NCBI RefSeq assembly: GCF_025766255.1
Contig: NW_026516690.1
Span: 186,001-250,000, forward strand
Direction: 5' to 3'
Length of the DNA: 64,000 nucleotides
Source of the DNA: Zychaea mexicana
Lineage: Eukaryota > Mucoromycota > Mucoromycetes > Mucorales > Lichtheimiaceae
Shown in pieces: positions 45,260 to 57,050 of the stretch. The translations under genes were made by a program, and so were the position numbers. The notes under the pieces were generated by a model. The model saw nothing but the letters and a program-made list of their open reading frames with translations, ran no database searches and was not told the origin of the DNA. Within the stretch, counting starts at the first letter, position 1. Every line of letters starts with the position of its first letter.

Positions 45260-47513
45260 ATGTCGTTTCCCGAAGACGATAACAACTGGGACAGCGACAT
45301 AGTGTTCAGCCAAGCTCTTCTCGAACAAAAGTTGGCCAACAACAAGCGCAGCAACATCCATGCCCGGTATCCTGACAAGGATCTGGCCGACGCCTTTGCT
45401 CGACTTCATGGTCCAGACGAATACGATGACGATGACGACGACGACGAGACCGAATCGACCTTCATCAGCCATCACTCGGATAAGCTGTTCGTCAAAGAAC
45501 GCTGCGACTCGTTGCTTATTCCTGGCCTTGACGACTATATGCTGGGAAGCCCGTGCAGCGGTGTAGTCACTCGTCTTGGAACCCACAAGCAAGTGTTGGA
45601 TGACGGTGATTGGGATGAGGATATTAAGCTGCCGCTCAAAGGTTTGCCGGACAGCCCACTGGCAAGACCGCCCGCACTGGAGTCACTGTACCTGCATGAC
45701 GAACCACCACCGCCAACGCCATCACCGCTACAACAAAAACAACAACAAAAACAACAACAACAGCAGCAGCATGTGCAGCATAAGCAGGAACAACAACCTC
45801 CTCAAGAGCCTTTGACTCGCAAAGTTCGTTTCCTCAATATGGATCAGATCAATACATACACACCTATGCCGCAAGTAGACGTTCACGATCATGAAGGGGA
45901 AGTAGAAGAGGATGATGAAGAGGAAGGCTATGATGATATCGCGTTTCCCGATGATATGGCTGGACTTGCAATCAAGCGACCCCCTTCTCCTACCATCTCG
46001 CCACCTCAACAACAACAACAGCAGCAGCACCAGAAGCAGAAGCAGCAGCAGCAGCAGTCGCCCACTCTAGAACGCAACAACGGCCGCGAAGACGACGACG
46101 AAGACTTTTGCAAAGATATCCAGATTGACTCTGACGACGTATTCTCGTCCAAAAAGAAAACAAAGCCTCGATTGTCATCTATTCCTCGTCGCATACCAGA
46201 GTCAAAACTACCTATGCCTTCACTGGATCGTCAACATCCACGTTTCCGTGCTGCAACTCATGCTTCACGGCAGCGTCAGGCAGCAAGTAATTCACCGCGT
46301 GGCTCGGCGATGGCGGCCTCTTCTAAGCGTGTCACTCCAGAAAAATCACAGCAATACTATCAACAACAACAACAACAACAACAATCGCGTGGTAGCAGTC
46401 ATAGCTATAAAAGTAATGGCAAGACAAACTCGGTCAACGGCACCACGCTACTATTCAAGCCCCACACACATGTCACGTATGGAAATGGATCAGAGCTAGA
46501 TAGTCTGGATATTTTGCCAGATTGGCGTCGTCGTAGCTTATCGTGCTGGAAGCATTTAACAGGTAGGATTTTTCATTCGATCCTTGTCAGCTGACCACGA
46601 TTCTGTTCGATTTTGACATGTGATCTGTAGAAAAGCGACTTGGTGGCATAGACCCACAGCGACCGTGGCGACACAACATGGTAAGCTTGAAAACCCGTCA
46701 CCACAAAGTGCCTCTCCTTATACAACTTGAGGAAGTTTGACTGATGATTGATAAATTATGTCTGTATTAGACTCGTCGTAAGCCAACATTGATCGGACCG
46801 GGTGACCGTGCTTTGAATAAGGGTAAAAGGCTTTTTCATCATCAAATAGAAAATGATCAATCTAGGCTTACTGAATACTGTATCTGCCCTTACCACATTG
46901 AATAGAGTGCAACGAAATGAAATACGATGCCGAAAAGTGTCGATGGCAAGGAAACGATAAGAACGTCTTTTCTTTTGCAAGTGGCAGCGGCAGTGGCAGC
47001 CACGAAAACAACAGCTGGCGGTCTTCCTCATCCTCGTCCTTATCCTCTAAGCAGCAACGGCGCCGACCTGCATTAATTACAAAGATGAACAAAAAGTCGC
47101 ATGCAAGCAGAAACGCCGAGGGTATTGTTGGTTCGATGGTGTTTGATCCTGTCGAGATGCGATGGGAAAAGTCGCCCAACGTGGAGAACGACGACGACTT
47201 TGACGACCAAGACAACGCGCTGGCAGATATTGAAGACCTAGGCGAATTCCATGGACCGACGCTCTATCGTGATGCCCAGCAGCAGCATCAAGCCCATCGT
47301 CAAGCTCCGTCGTTGCGTGTTCGTTTACCAAACACAACGCGTGAATTTGAACTTTCGCGGCCAATGAAGCAGCTGATCCAGGAGCAAGAAGAAGAGCACT
47401 ATGAACGGATGAAGTTTTGGGATCTGCGCAAAGAGGACGAGGATGTCTTTGTTCCAATCGATACACCTGTACGTGCATTCACGTATTTGCTTTACCAAAC
47501 TCCCCAGCATTGA
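45260..47513 (+). CDS. BYR4/BFA1-like septation/mitotic-exit GAP component
   Basis: A likely scaffold half of the two-component GAP (Byr4-Cdc16 / Bfa1-Bub2) that holds the spindle-pole GTPase Spg1/Tem1 inactive. The N-terminus starts MSFPEDDNNWDSDIVF. Similar acidic D-W-D motifs recur (DDGDWDEDIKLPLKGLP). The middle has poly-Gln and acidic stretches. The conserved C-terminal part is TYGNGSELDSLDILPDW, RRKPTLIGPGDRALNK, MKYDAEKCRWQGND and GIVGSMVFDPVEMRWEKSP. Exons are 45260-46562, 46631-46680, 46770 to about 46790/46822, and about 46907-47513. The third donor is uncertain: the strong GTAAAA at 46823 leaves a frame mismatch with the next exon, while a weaker GTGACC at 46801 keeps frame. Assignment rests on the C-terminal blocks. 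Confidence 0.8.
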
Positions 47514-47736
47514 TAGTGTATTCATTCTTCCATTTTTCTTTCTCCTGTCGCGTTTTGTTTGAACTTATATAGTATAGTGTTGTACGGCCCCAGATAAATA
47601 ATAAATACTTTTGTGTGTAATAAAGGAAAGATATTCTTTTTCGAGTTTTCGAGGAACAAGAGTATAGTATAGCCCAGAGAGAGAGAGAAAGAAAAGTACG
47701 TAGCTATAACCTTGATAGGTGTTGTATCATGTGTGT

Positions 47737-48884
47737 TTAAAACTTTTTGCCAAACAAGATGACCTGGAGCTTGTCATAGCCAGACAGCACACCAGCGCCG
47801 GCAATGGCACGCAAAATGTTGGCGCCGGCACCCTTGAACAACGAGCGCGCGCCTTCCTTTGCAATGATCTCCTTGAATGCAGCCATGGACGACGAGTACT
47901 TGACGGCTGCACCCGACGTCATCATCATACGTCTACGGACAGTGTCGATAGGATACGAGGCTACAGTAGAACAAGTCGATGGTAAGAATAGCTTCCTTCT
48001 GTTTGTGTGTGGAGAAAAAGAAACAATCTACTTGGACGTACCCAGACCAGCGCCAGTAGTGACGGCCCAACCAAGCAAGAAAGTAGCCAAAAAGCTCTGC
48101 TGGAGCTTTTCGGGCATGGCAGGCTTGAGTGAGTCGTACATGCCAAAGTAGAGGCCACGGTAGACGATGATACCGATGCAGGACACGTTGAAGCCGCGGT
48201 ACAGACCGGCGATACCGTCCGACTTGAGTGTCTTGCTGTAGACGTCGAGCATACCGTTAAACTGACGCTCACCACCGCCCTTGGCGGCCGATTTGGCATC
48301 GTTGGCCAGACGGGTACGGGCATAGTCGAGCGAATAGACAAAGAACAAGCTCGAGGCACCTGCAGCACCACCCGAAGCCAAGTTACCGGCGAACCATTGC
48401 CAATAGCCGTCCTTGTTCTTGTCTCTATTAAACATGCGCTTGAACTTGTCCTTGAAGGCAAAGTTCAGTGCCTGCGTAGGAAAGTATCGGATGACGTTGG
48501 CCGTGTTGCCTCTCCACAGAGAAATGGCGCCTTCGTCCTTGGCAGTGCGCGTGAAGCACTCGACAATGCCTCCATAGGGCTTTGACAATCGTCCTTGCTT
48601 AATCATCTCATCTTGATTCTGAATGAGCAGTTTGACTCTCTCTATACTTGAAGATTGCGTGTAGTTTGTCGTGTCAGTATAAAAAATCCACACATGTATG
48701 CGCTTGTGCGAATCATACGTACGGGGCAGCCGCGGTCTTTGACACAGCAGCCGAGACGCCACCCATCAAAAAGTCCTAATAGCAAAAAGTCGTCGTGTGA
48801 GTCGATGTCGTGGTGCTGAAAAAAGAACGAAGCAAGGTAAGATGTACTTACGACGACGAACTGGTTCTTTGGCTTTTCGGGCAT
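47737..48884 (-). CDS. AAC: Mitochondrial ADP/ATP carrier
   Basis: An inner mitochondrial membrane exchanger of ADP and ATP. Four exons (48852-48884, 48723-48775, 48042-48646, 47737-47960) encode three mitochondrial-carrier repeats. The N-terminus is [20 protein letters not shown]. The carrier signatures are PIERVK in repeat 1, SLDYARTR in repeat 2 and [11 protein letters not shown] in repeat 3; the last is the nucleotide-carrier hallmark RRRMMM. Other blocks are [59 protein letters not shown] and [19 protein letters not shown]. Length is about 304 residues. The 33-nt first exon is confirmed by the phase of the next two. Confidence 0.95.
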
Positions 48885-49969
48885 ACTTTTCTGTGTCGTG
48901 GGAGGAGTAGTGCAGAAAAAAGAAAGAGAGCGAGTGAAAGAAAGAAAGACAAGAGTGTTTCAAGCGCTACTTGCTTTTTATATCATTTTTAGTGTGGTAA
49001 ACACTTCGGAATCCGGTTTGGAGCCCACATGGTCCACCGCTCACGTAGCTTTGCTATCTACCTCCTTCTTCCCTCTCTCTCTCTCTCTCTCTCTCTCAAC
49101 ACTCATCCACACGGGCCACTGCTCCGTTTCGTCGTTCTCGAACTTTTCATGCATGAGCCCAGTTTTTACATTATTATTTAAAGCGGCGTTCGTAATACGA
49201 CGTGAGATGTAAGGGTTTTCTCTGACATGAGGCGTAAATCCATGTTGGGGCCACCCTACCTCACCACTGCTACTTGGAAGATCGACATTATGGTGACAGC
49301 TGCCCCTTTTGTTTTTAGCACGCTACTGCTATGAGCTTCTTTTGCAATATACAGTATATACCAGCAGCGACAGGTCTCTCTCTCTCTTCTTCTCTCTACA
49401 ATACGGAGCACAAAGTACACTTGCTTTTTTTGAAAGTTGTAATTGTTTGAAGCCTTTCAGGTCACGTACAAACGTCATGTGCATGAGGTGAGCCCGCTTT
49501 GTGCTTATCATACTGTACTATAAGTATATGTGATCATTGCATGTATTCTACTGAATGTTTGTCCACCACTATAGCTTAGGTAATGCAAACACCTTCTACC
49601 TTCTACACTCCAAACCCAGAAATGAAATGCAGCCATATCAGTATTTGTTTAGAGCATAGACTTCATTTTATTGCTTTATACAACACTGATGGAAGAGAAA
49701 TATTACTGATACATGGTATTATAAGTACTGCGAGTGCTCGTTGTGGAAATCTCTGTCATCGTCGAGAGCGAATGCAAGTTATTATTGTATGAGATTGTCG
49801 TCGCCATTTTTGCCATACTCCAACTTCAGAAAAAGAGGGCACACGTAGGCAATGCAGTGTACCTCGAAATAGCGAATATTTTTGTAGCCAAGTATCACCT
49901 TTTTTCTTTGCTGTCATCCTATGCTTTCCGCTTTATCTTTTCGCTATGATACGATGATATTTTCTTCTT
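48885..49969. other. Intergenic with CT microsatellite
   Basis: Upstream region of the ADP/ATP carrier. A pure CT repeat lies at 49073-49098, and a second CT-rich run at 49376-49397. No gene is visible. Confidence 0.6.
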
Positions 49970-50865
49970 TTATAAAATAATCAGAGAAATCCCATTGTTA
50001 TTCATCAGCAGGTACTTCTGACAATACCATTGTAGCGTCAACGTTACCCTCTTGCATTTCCTCGCTAAGCCATCAAACAGTGCCTGTTCATGACTTGCAT
50101 TCGCTACTATTTTTTTGCAGACGGCCACTCTCAACGCAGTTGTTGCCCAGTGATCCACTACGTCCAAAGTGTTGAATTCCTAAAGCCATAAGAGTAAAGT
50201 GCTCAGTACCTTATGCTCTGAAACTTTGAAAGATTTCAAGGTCCAATGACTGGCTTCAATGATTGGGAATTCTTTTTGCTTCTTACTTGGTAATGATCGT
50301 TGACAACTTGTCGTGCCCAGCCGCATAATCCGGAAGTGGAATCCAAAGAAGCGATCTTCTGAATGGCGCGTTGCAACACTTTTTCCGCGTATTTTTCATC
50401 AAGGTACCCGAAATTCTCATAGAATCGAACAGGGCTGAAATCAGGATACTCACTTTCGATGTATTCGATGTGGCGGTCCATGTCTCGCTGGCTTATGCAG
50501 AAGAAAGAGTCGCGAGTTTATTAGATTATGGGAAGCGCGCTTTAATAATCAACTGCAGGGCGGGATTTCGAGTATGATGCTCTTCCGAAAGCTCTTGACA
50601 ACTTTTAACGTGTAGCTAATTTCAAAAGCTGTGTCATTGATGGTCTTGACATCCCCTTCAGAATTCCAGCAAAGATTGTTTTATAAGTAAAGAGCTGTGT
50701 AAGCGTTGAATGCCATCTAGGAGATGAAAGTTCTTCAAGAAGCTTGCTGCATACTGCAACCTCGAAACAACACCACATACATACATCCATGCTCGTTGCT
50801 GACATATACGCAGATGCGTGGCTGCTATTGATGGGCCCACTGCTTTACGATTCACGACCTATGCA
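49970..50865 (-). CDS. Hypothetical multi-exon protein, function unknown
   Basis: Coding-like exons on the minus strand. A well-formed central exon (about 50290-50500) reads RDMDRHIEYIESEYPDFSPV, RFYENFGYLDEKYAEKVLQR and DSTSGLCGWARQVVNDHYQ and ends at a good donor. The last exon (about 49970-50180) reads TLDVVDHWATTALRVAVCKK. Upstream pieces (VAVCSKLLEELSSPRWHS, LFTYKTIFAGILKG) suggest further exons towards 50865. I recognise no domain, and the splice structure and start are not settled. It could be a host gene or a remnant of a mobile element. Confidence 0.4.
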
Positions 50866-51431
50866 GTACGAGTAGATGGTCAAATGAGTATTTCATGCAA
50901 CCGGACAAATTGCCGAGTATACATTGTACTACTTGTTTCGAACCAGTGCATGTATTTTTGTCATGGATAAAAATAGGACATATTTTAGGTTGCTGTTTTT
51001 GTTTATACGTGGAACTTGTAGAATATAAGTACATACTCATGCGAGGTATCCGTAGTAGTAGTAGTAGTAGTAGTAGTAGGTACTTTAGTTATTATGATAC
51101 AACAGCGACCCAGCTTCTTACTGCTAAAAGCCATAATGCTCACATAGGGTTTATACTCTTCAACTGCCGCAGATGGTAGTACAATGGTGGGTGCGTGCAT
51201 ATGTTGCATTTAATTATTTTGGACTCTTTTCACCCCTTTCTTTCTTCTGCAACTTTTCACCACCCTACGACACCACCGCTTTCCCCTCCGACTATAGCCA
51301 GTAACTGGCATCATAGAAACCAACAAGTATACTGGAAAACATTGCAGCGTAATTTTCTGTCAAACTACGTCGCGCCTTGGTGAGCCTTCTGTATTAGTTA
51401 TTTTTATCGCCGAGTATAACTAACTCTCTGT
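50866..51431. other. Intergenic with GTA repeat
   Basis: It lies between the hypothetical gene and the HET-domain gene. A perfect GTA trinucleotide repeat, about 9-10 units, occupies 51051-51079. A frame at 51195-51383 ending before a GGTGAGCC donor could be a 5' exon of the HET gene. Confidence 0.55.
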
Positions 51432-53285
51432 ATGTTGCAGTCAATAACACCGGAAAACAGAAACAATATAATGCACATCGAATACAGCAGTAGCGATCAA
51501 CGATTCGTCGAGCCAGAATTAGGAGAATGTTGGCTTAACGTGACAGGAGGACCCTACCGACCCACATGGTTAATTCGGACGTCAGACTGGAAAAAGGTTC
51601 CTGGGAACGAAGCGACGGACGGTTACTGCGCCCTGTCCTACTGCTGGGAACAATCAGGCGAAATCATCAAGACAGACGGCAGTGAATACGACTGCAACAA
51701 CAGTGCTGGACACCGACTCATACTAGCAGCAGCAACGACGACGACCGACTTGGGCGACAGTGCCATCCGTATTCAACAAGATCCAACCCACATCGTCGAG
51801 GTGATTGACAGAAATAGTGATGACAAGAAAAAGATCATCAACCTCGTGACGTATGACGGAATTCTCAAGCAAATCTGTCAAGATTTTCAGATCGCCTACC
51901 TTTGGTACGACAAGATATGTATCAACCAAGGCAGCAAGGAAGAAAAGCTTCGTGAAATCAAGCAGATGCATCTTATTTACAGCAACGCACGCTATACGGT
52001 CGCGCTTGTTCCCGAGATCAACATTTTAAATCCAGCACTCTTTGAACGACCCGACATGTACGCCAAAACCAAGGCGAGGAAAAAGACCCACGACATCATG
52101 TGGAGGTCGGAGTGGTCGAAACGCAGCTGGACATTCGAAGAACTGATGATGTCCAAACGGATCCTGGTCGTGGGTAGGAACGCGCATGCTTGGCATCAAG
52201 CCAATACAGGCGACGAAGACGACGACGACGACAACAACGGCTCGTTAGCATATGCTGATCCGTTGGTCCAAATCCTCGACTTTAAAAACCGCAAGCTGAA
52301 GAGTGCCAATCAGGTGCTGAAATACGCACAGTTTCGGACAAGTGCAAAAGAACATGACAAGGTCTTTGCTTTGGCGAATATCTTTCACGGGGTCGTTTCC
52401 ATCGACATTGATTATAGCGGTGGAATACAAGAGGTAGTGTACGACTTTTATCGACGCATCGGCGAACACGACCTCAGCGTAATGTGTTTTGGTTCGGTGC
52501 GGAATAAAAATGGCAGTATGCGGTTCAAGTCCAAGATGGCTTTGTATGACTTGCCTTCTTGGACTGGCGTGAACGGGTTACACACACATGGCGCTGTCAG
52601 CATCACTCACCTGTTGGCGGGCAATCGCTTTGTGGATGACTCTATGCGTATGCATATCAAGTGCAAGCACATTCCTATCTATCCGATTCAATATGTCGAT
52701 CATCGTGACGCGTGTATATTCCGGTCGATACCGGTTTTTGACATGGAGAGACCTGAAGAAGAAGAAGAAGAAGAAGAAGAAGAAGAAGAAGAAGACACGG
52801 CAAGAGCCTCTACCTCAATCGAAACCGTCGAGGAGAATTACAGCCATTTCCTTAGCGCCGAAATGATGACAACGAATAAGAAGGCGGTCGATGCAGAACC
52901 AATAAGTTTCATGGCAGTAGCCGGCTGCGGTGCCACCCATTTCTGCATGCTCGACGACACATCCCCTGCCTTGCAGCTTTCATTAACTGAGCACTGTAAC
53001 GGAGAAGCTATGATCCTGCCCATCCTGTTCGACAGTAAACGTCCTTTCTTCAAAGAGAAAACAAGTGATGCTGGTGGTAGTAGCCATGGCTGGAAAATGG
53101 AATACCGTCACTCTTACTTTCTGCCGGTCTTGAAGAAACGTGCTGGTCATGCTGCTTACAAAGCCATTGGCATTGTTCTTTTCAAGCTGTACATGCCTAC
53201 AGAAGCACCTGAAGACCCATTGAAGGTCTTGAAACAAGCATTTGGTGACCATCGCTGCGAAGAGCGCGAATTTGTTATTGAGTGA
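51432..53285 (+). CDS. HET-domain protein
   Basis: A 617-residue frame with the three core blocks of the heterokaryon-incompatibility (HET) domain: DGYCALSYCWEQSGEI (about residue 63), DFQIAYLWYDKICINQGS with KQMHLIYSNARYTVALV (about 155-195), and EWSKRSWTFEELMMSKRILV (about 228). An acidic run of about 17 Glu (GAA/GAG repeat, 52756-52796) follows in the C-terminal half; the rest is unassigned. In ascomycetes HET proteins trigger cell death on non-self fusion; the role here is unknown. The annotated ATG lies inside TATGTTGCAG, which is also a good splice acceptor. The true start may be in an upstream exon (about 51300-51380) or at the next Met (MHIEYSSS). Confidence 0.8.
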   Translation: MLQSITPENRNNIMHIEYSSSDQRFVEPELGECWLNVTGGPYRPTWLIRTSDWKKVPGNEATDGYCALSYCWEQSGEIIKTDGSEYDCNNSAGHRLILAAATTTTDLGDSAIRIQQDPTHIVEVIDRNSDDKKKIINLVTYDGILKQICQDFQIAYLWYDKICINQGSKEEKLREIKQMHLIYSNARYTVALVPEINILNPALFERPDMYAKTKARKKTHDIMWRSEWSKRSWTFEELMMSKRILVVGRNAHAWHQANTGDEDDDDDNNGSLAYADPLVQILDFKNRKLKSANQVLKYAQFRTSAKEHDKVFALANIFHGVVSIDIDYSGGIQEVVYDFYRRIGEHDLSVMCFGSVRNKNGSMRFKSKMALYDLPSWTGVNGLHTHGAVSITHLLAGNRFVDDSMRMHIKCKHIPIYPIQYVDHRDACIFRSIPVFDMERPEEEEEEEEEEEEEDTARASTSIETVEENYSHFLSAEMMTTNKKAVDAEPISFMAVAGCGATHFCMLDDTSPALQLSLTEHCNGEAMILPILFDSKRPFFKEKTSDAGGSSHGWKMEYRHSYFLPVLKKRAGHAAYKAIGIVLFKLYMPTEAPEDPLKVLKQAFGDHRCEEREFVIE

Positions 53286-53458
53286 TACTTGATAGCCCCA
53301 ATAGGTTCGCATGTTGTTGTTCCGCAGTTGTTTAAAAATCCTGCATGCATGTCAGGATGAAACTGCGCAACAGAAAAAATAAATAAAGTGGAGCTGGCTA
53401 TATTATTTCCTTTCGGCTTTTCTTTTTCTTTCATACAACTGCATATTTTATTATAACC

Positions 53459-54521
53459 ATGGTCATCCAACAACCCAACACACAAATCAAGTAATAAATA
53501 AGCAACCAAACAAATCAATCCAGTACATTGTCCCGTCGCTGATCCGTCGTCTCCATAGGTTAACAAACGTGTCCATCGTCCGATTACGAAAGGGTGGAAA
53601 GCGGTTCGAACTAGCATGCTATAAAAACAAAGTTATGGAATGGCGCTCCAATGTGTAAGTGGCTCTTGATGTTCTATTGCGATCGCTCCTTTCTTGCAAT
53701 AGGAAATAATCACTTTAAAGAGTTAATTGACTGATGTATTTTTTTTTTAAAAAGAGAGACAGACTTGGACGAGGTCTTACAAATCCACAGCGTATTCATG
53801 AACGTTTCCAAAGGCCAAGTAGCCAGCAAAGAAGACCTGAAAAAATGCTTCAAAACCGAGGATACAGACAAGGTGATTCAAGAGATCCTCAAAAAGGGCG
53901 AACTGCAAGTAGCCGAAAAGGAACGATCCAACCAACTTGAATCCATGTGGCGTGATATTGCCACCATTGTGACGGACAACTGCGTGAACCCGCAGACCAA
54001 ACGACCGTATACTGTCACGATGATTGAAAAGGCGATGCAGGATTTACATTTGAGCGTTAATACGAAACGGAGCACAAAGTCGCAAGCATTGGATGTCATT
54101 AAACAGTTGCAGCAAAAGCAGATCTTGCCGATCCAGCGAGCCCAGATGCGTGTGCGACTCACTCTGCAACAAACCAAGGAGGCAAAGAAACTTCGAGAAA
54201 AGTTACAGCCTTTGTTCACATCGATCGAAGACGAGGATTCGACTGCGGATGAATATGAAGTGGTAAGTGCGACAAGAGAGAGAGAGAGTGTGTGTGTGTG
54301 TGTGAATAAGAGACATGGCTATATTTAAGAATAAGGAGATGGATGGTTTACACATATATGATGTAATGACAATAATTATAATGCTGGTTATATAGATTGC
54401 ACTCGTCGATCCTGGCAATTACCGACAGATCAATGAACTCTTACAAAGTGATGCAAAGGGAAAGGGACAGTTGGAGATTATGAATTTGCGCGAAAAGGAA
54501 GAGGGCGATGAAAAGTTCTAA
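53459..54521 (+). CDS. SDO1: Ribosome maturation factor SBDS/Sdo1
   Basis: A cytosolic/nucleolar factor that works with the GTPase Efl1 to release Tif6/eIF6 from late 60S subunits. Four exons (53459-53490, 53559-53654, 53755-54262, 54396-54521) give 253 residues, the family's normal length. The N-terminal FYSH domain is [20 protein letters not shown] and [20 protein letters not shown], then [20 protein letters not shown] and [12 protein letters not shown]. The central helical domain has [20 protein letters not shown] and [17 protein letters not shown]. The C-terminal ferredoxin-like domain starts [15 protein letters not shown]. The stop codon overlaps that of the convergent MON1 gene. Confidence 0.96.
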
Positions 54522-57050
54522 AATACTGGTGAATCTAGAATAAAGAGACTATCCTCGTTCTTTTTAATCCAGCGCAGTAATTGATTTGCACTAGAGATGA
54601 TGTTGGGTTTGGACGTTCCGTGTTTGAATACGACGTAAAGTTCGAAAGATGATGTAATCTACAAACAAAAAGAGCGCATCAGCATTATCCTACCCCGCTC
54701 CAACTGTGTAACAACTCATGTTTACCCATCCTAGAACAATTTCTTGATCACTGTCATGGTAATAGAGCTTTAGTGGCCGTGCTCGACAGTGCATCCGATC
54801 ATACACGTGCTGATAGAGTCTGTACAATCTCTTTTGGTTTGCATCTTCGGTATAAGGCGCACTAAAGTCAGGGCACGTGAATTGAACATGGACTTTGCTC
54901 TTGTACAAAAAATGCAATAATCCAGGTGCCCCCACGTTGTCTAGAACATAGCATTAAAGATAGAATATCGCACGGGAGAACATATAAAAGGTTCTGTTTG
55001 TGAGGGTTTTCCCTTACCAACTGTGTATAACTGATCTGATGCTTCTGTAATACTGTCTAAAACCTGGCGCTTTTTCATTGTCTAACATATAAAAGTGTGA
55101 TGGTTTTGAAAAAAAAGATGTCAGCTTTTCGTATTGGATCTATCTCCTCTTTCCCAGGTTCTTGCCATGTTGCTGCCTATATGTGAAGTACCCATGGATA
55201 TTACCTCTGTAATGGATGATTTCCACTCGCTCAGTTCAAAGAATCGATCCTTGTCTGTGCTTATCATCACAATGGATACATCTTTTGCAATATAGCATAT
55301 GTATGCATGGAGAAAACCTTTAGAGTTGAATTTGGGTAAACAGAGTGGTGTCCATGATTCAGCCGCATGGAAAGTTGTCGAGCCCGTCAGCATATTAAAC
55401 AATAAGTGGAGATCTAACGTGCATTAAAAGGTCAGTTTGCTTCTATTCCTTCACATACTCTGCTAGTCGTGCCCTTCCTCCCTGCATCGTGTGTGTGTGT
55501 GTGTTTGAGTTTGAACCCTGTGATCTTGTACGCACCTGATGGATGCAAACTGTGCCGCCGTGGCCGTAAAAGTGTCACTAACCGCCCTTTTGCTACAATC
55601 ATGGCATATAGGAGGTCCTAACAAATCATATGTGAGTATGTCCTAGCTCAGCTTCCGGTTTCGTTCTATTAAACCCAAGTGGCAGTACCAATACATATCC
55701 TTATACACATACCTTCACATGCCCGTTCGATATAATAGACCCTGCTTGCTCGCGCACATTCCTGTTTAGCCTGAGAACTTGAAGCGCGCTCAGCATGAAA
55801 CTGTGATCCTTGTTGAAAAGCGTTGATAAGCTATCCAAAAACACCTCGGTGCCTAGCAAATCATTTTGAAGAACACTCAAGTAAGCAATTGCTACTACCC
55901 CCGTATACATCCTTGTTTCCCGGTGCTAACCCTTGAAATCGCACGCTTTCGAGTCCCTTTGCTACTACAACTTACCACCTAATAGACGACGAAGATCGAA
56001 ATTCACGCGCTGCTCAAATATTTTTGTGAGTTGAGCGCTTGTCAAGACGCTAATGATTTGATTGTGCAGGTAGAGCAGCTGATCTCGTAACTATGTGGAA
56101 GAACCGATTTTTGCATATATGACAAAATCAGTTACACATAGTAGATACCGATCCTTCCCGCTCATGTTCAATTTACGTCCTTAATTACCTGCACATCCGA
56201 TTCGCCTGTCCTTGATACAGCAACGAAATATAAGGGCTCCTTGTGTACAAAGACAAACTTGTGATTACCTGCATTGATTGATCTACATCGTTTCATACCA
56301 CAGAACGGGAGAAAAAAGGTGTCAGGTGCGGTCGGATCCATCCATCCGTCCAGGTGTATTATGTTGCATGACTCGAGGGGGAGGGGAAAGAAAAATGGAA
56401 AGAGTATTAACTTTATCGTATCATCTCCGTCTTGAAAAAAGGAGATAATTGCTTGAATCACTCCCATTAAAGATGATATCCGCGACTCGTCGCCATATCT
56501 GTCAGAGCCAATGGATAGACACACTTGGGCATTTAGCGGCACTTTTTATAAGAATAAAGATCTCTTTCTCGTCTCTCATTTTTATGGTTTTTCCCTTCAC
56601 ACATTATCTATTGCATTATTACCTCGTCCATACAGGTTTTCCAGCACTGCTAAGAATAAAAAAGTGTTTCTTATGTTGAACCCAAGACGACATGCCCAAC
56701 GATTCAGCTGTCGCTCCTACAAAAGTTAAAAAATGAGAGTATTATTTAATCAAACAAGAAAGATGAGTCAGTTGTATAGTAATAGTATGGAGGAGAGAAC
56801 AAGTGGAATTAAAAATAAAAGTCGCTTCTTCTATATTACCATTGAATCGTTTTTTACCAGCTTCAGCAGCAAGCACAGAGCTACGCGATCCTTGACGTCT
56901 CAATTTATTATAGCTCTTTACCGGATCGCTCATGTTGGAATTGGTTGAATAACTCGATTCGTACGAGGACGATGCTGCTCCGGTCACCGAGGTTTGATCT
57001 GACAAAGTACTCGGACTGTCGCTGTGTTGAATGACAATGGGGTCCTGCAT
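54518..57050 (-). CDS. MON1: Vacuolar fusion protein MON1
   Basis: A subunit of the Mon1-Ccz1 GEF that activates Ypt7/Rab7 on endosomes and vacuoles. At least ten small exons can be followed. The N-terminus is Ser-rich (VTGAASSSYESSYSTNSNMS). Then come HKKHFFILSSAGKPVWTRYG with DESRISSLMGVIQAIISFF (first longin domain), AGNHKFVFVHKEPLYFVAVS, LRDQLLYLHNQIISVLTSAQ, GTEVFLDSLSTLFNKDHSFM, DLLYAMIVAKGRLVTLLRPR, ESWTPLCLPKFNSKGFLHAY and VGAPGLLHFLYKSKVHVQFT, ending [18 protein letters not shown]. The start is set at ATG 57050; an upstream exon ending in the frame of EIDRL (to about 57260) is possible. Its stop TAG (54518-54520) overlaps the SBDS stop. Confidence 0.93.

Noticed and set aside
45720..46400. 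Long minus-strand Leu-rich ORFs opposite the BYR4-like gene
   Set aside because: They are antisense shadows of CAG/CAA poly-Gln and GAC/GAT acidic tracts.
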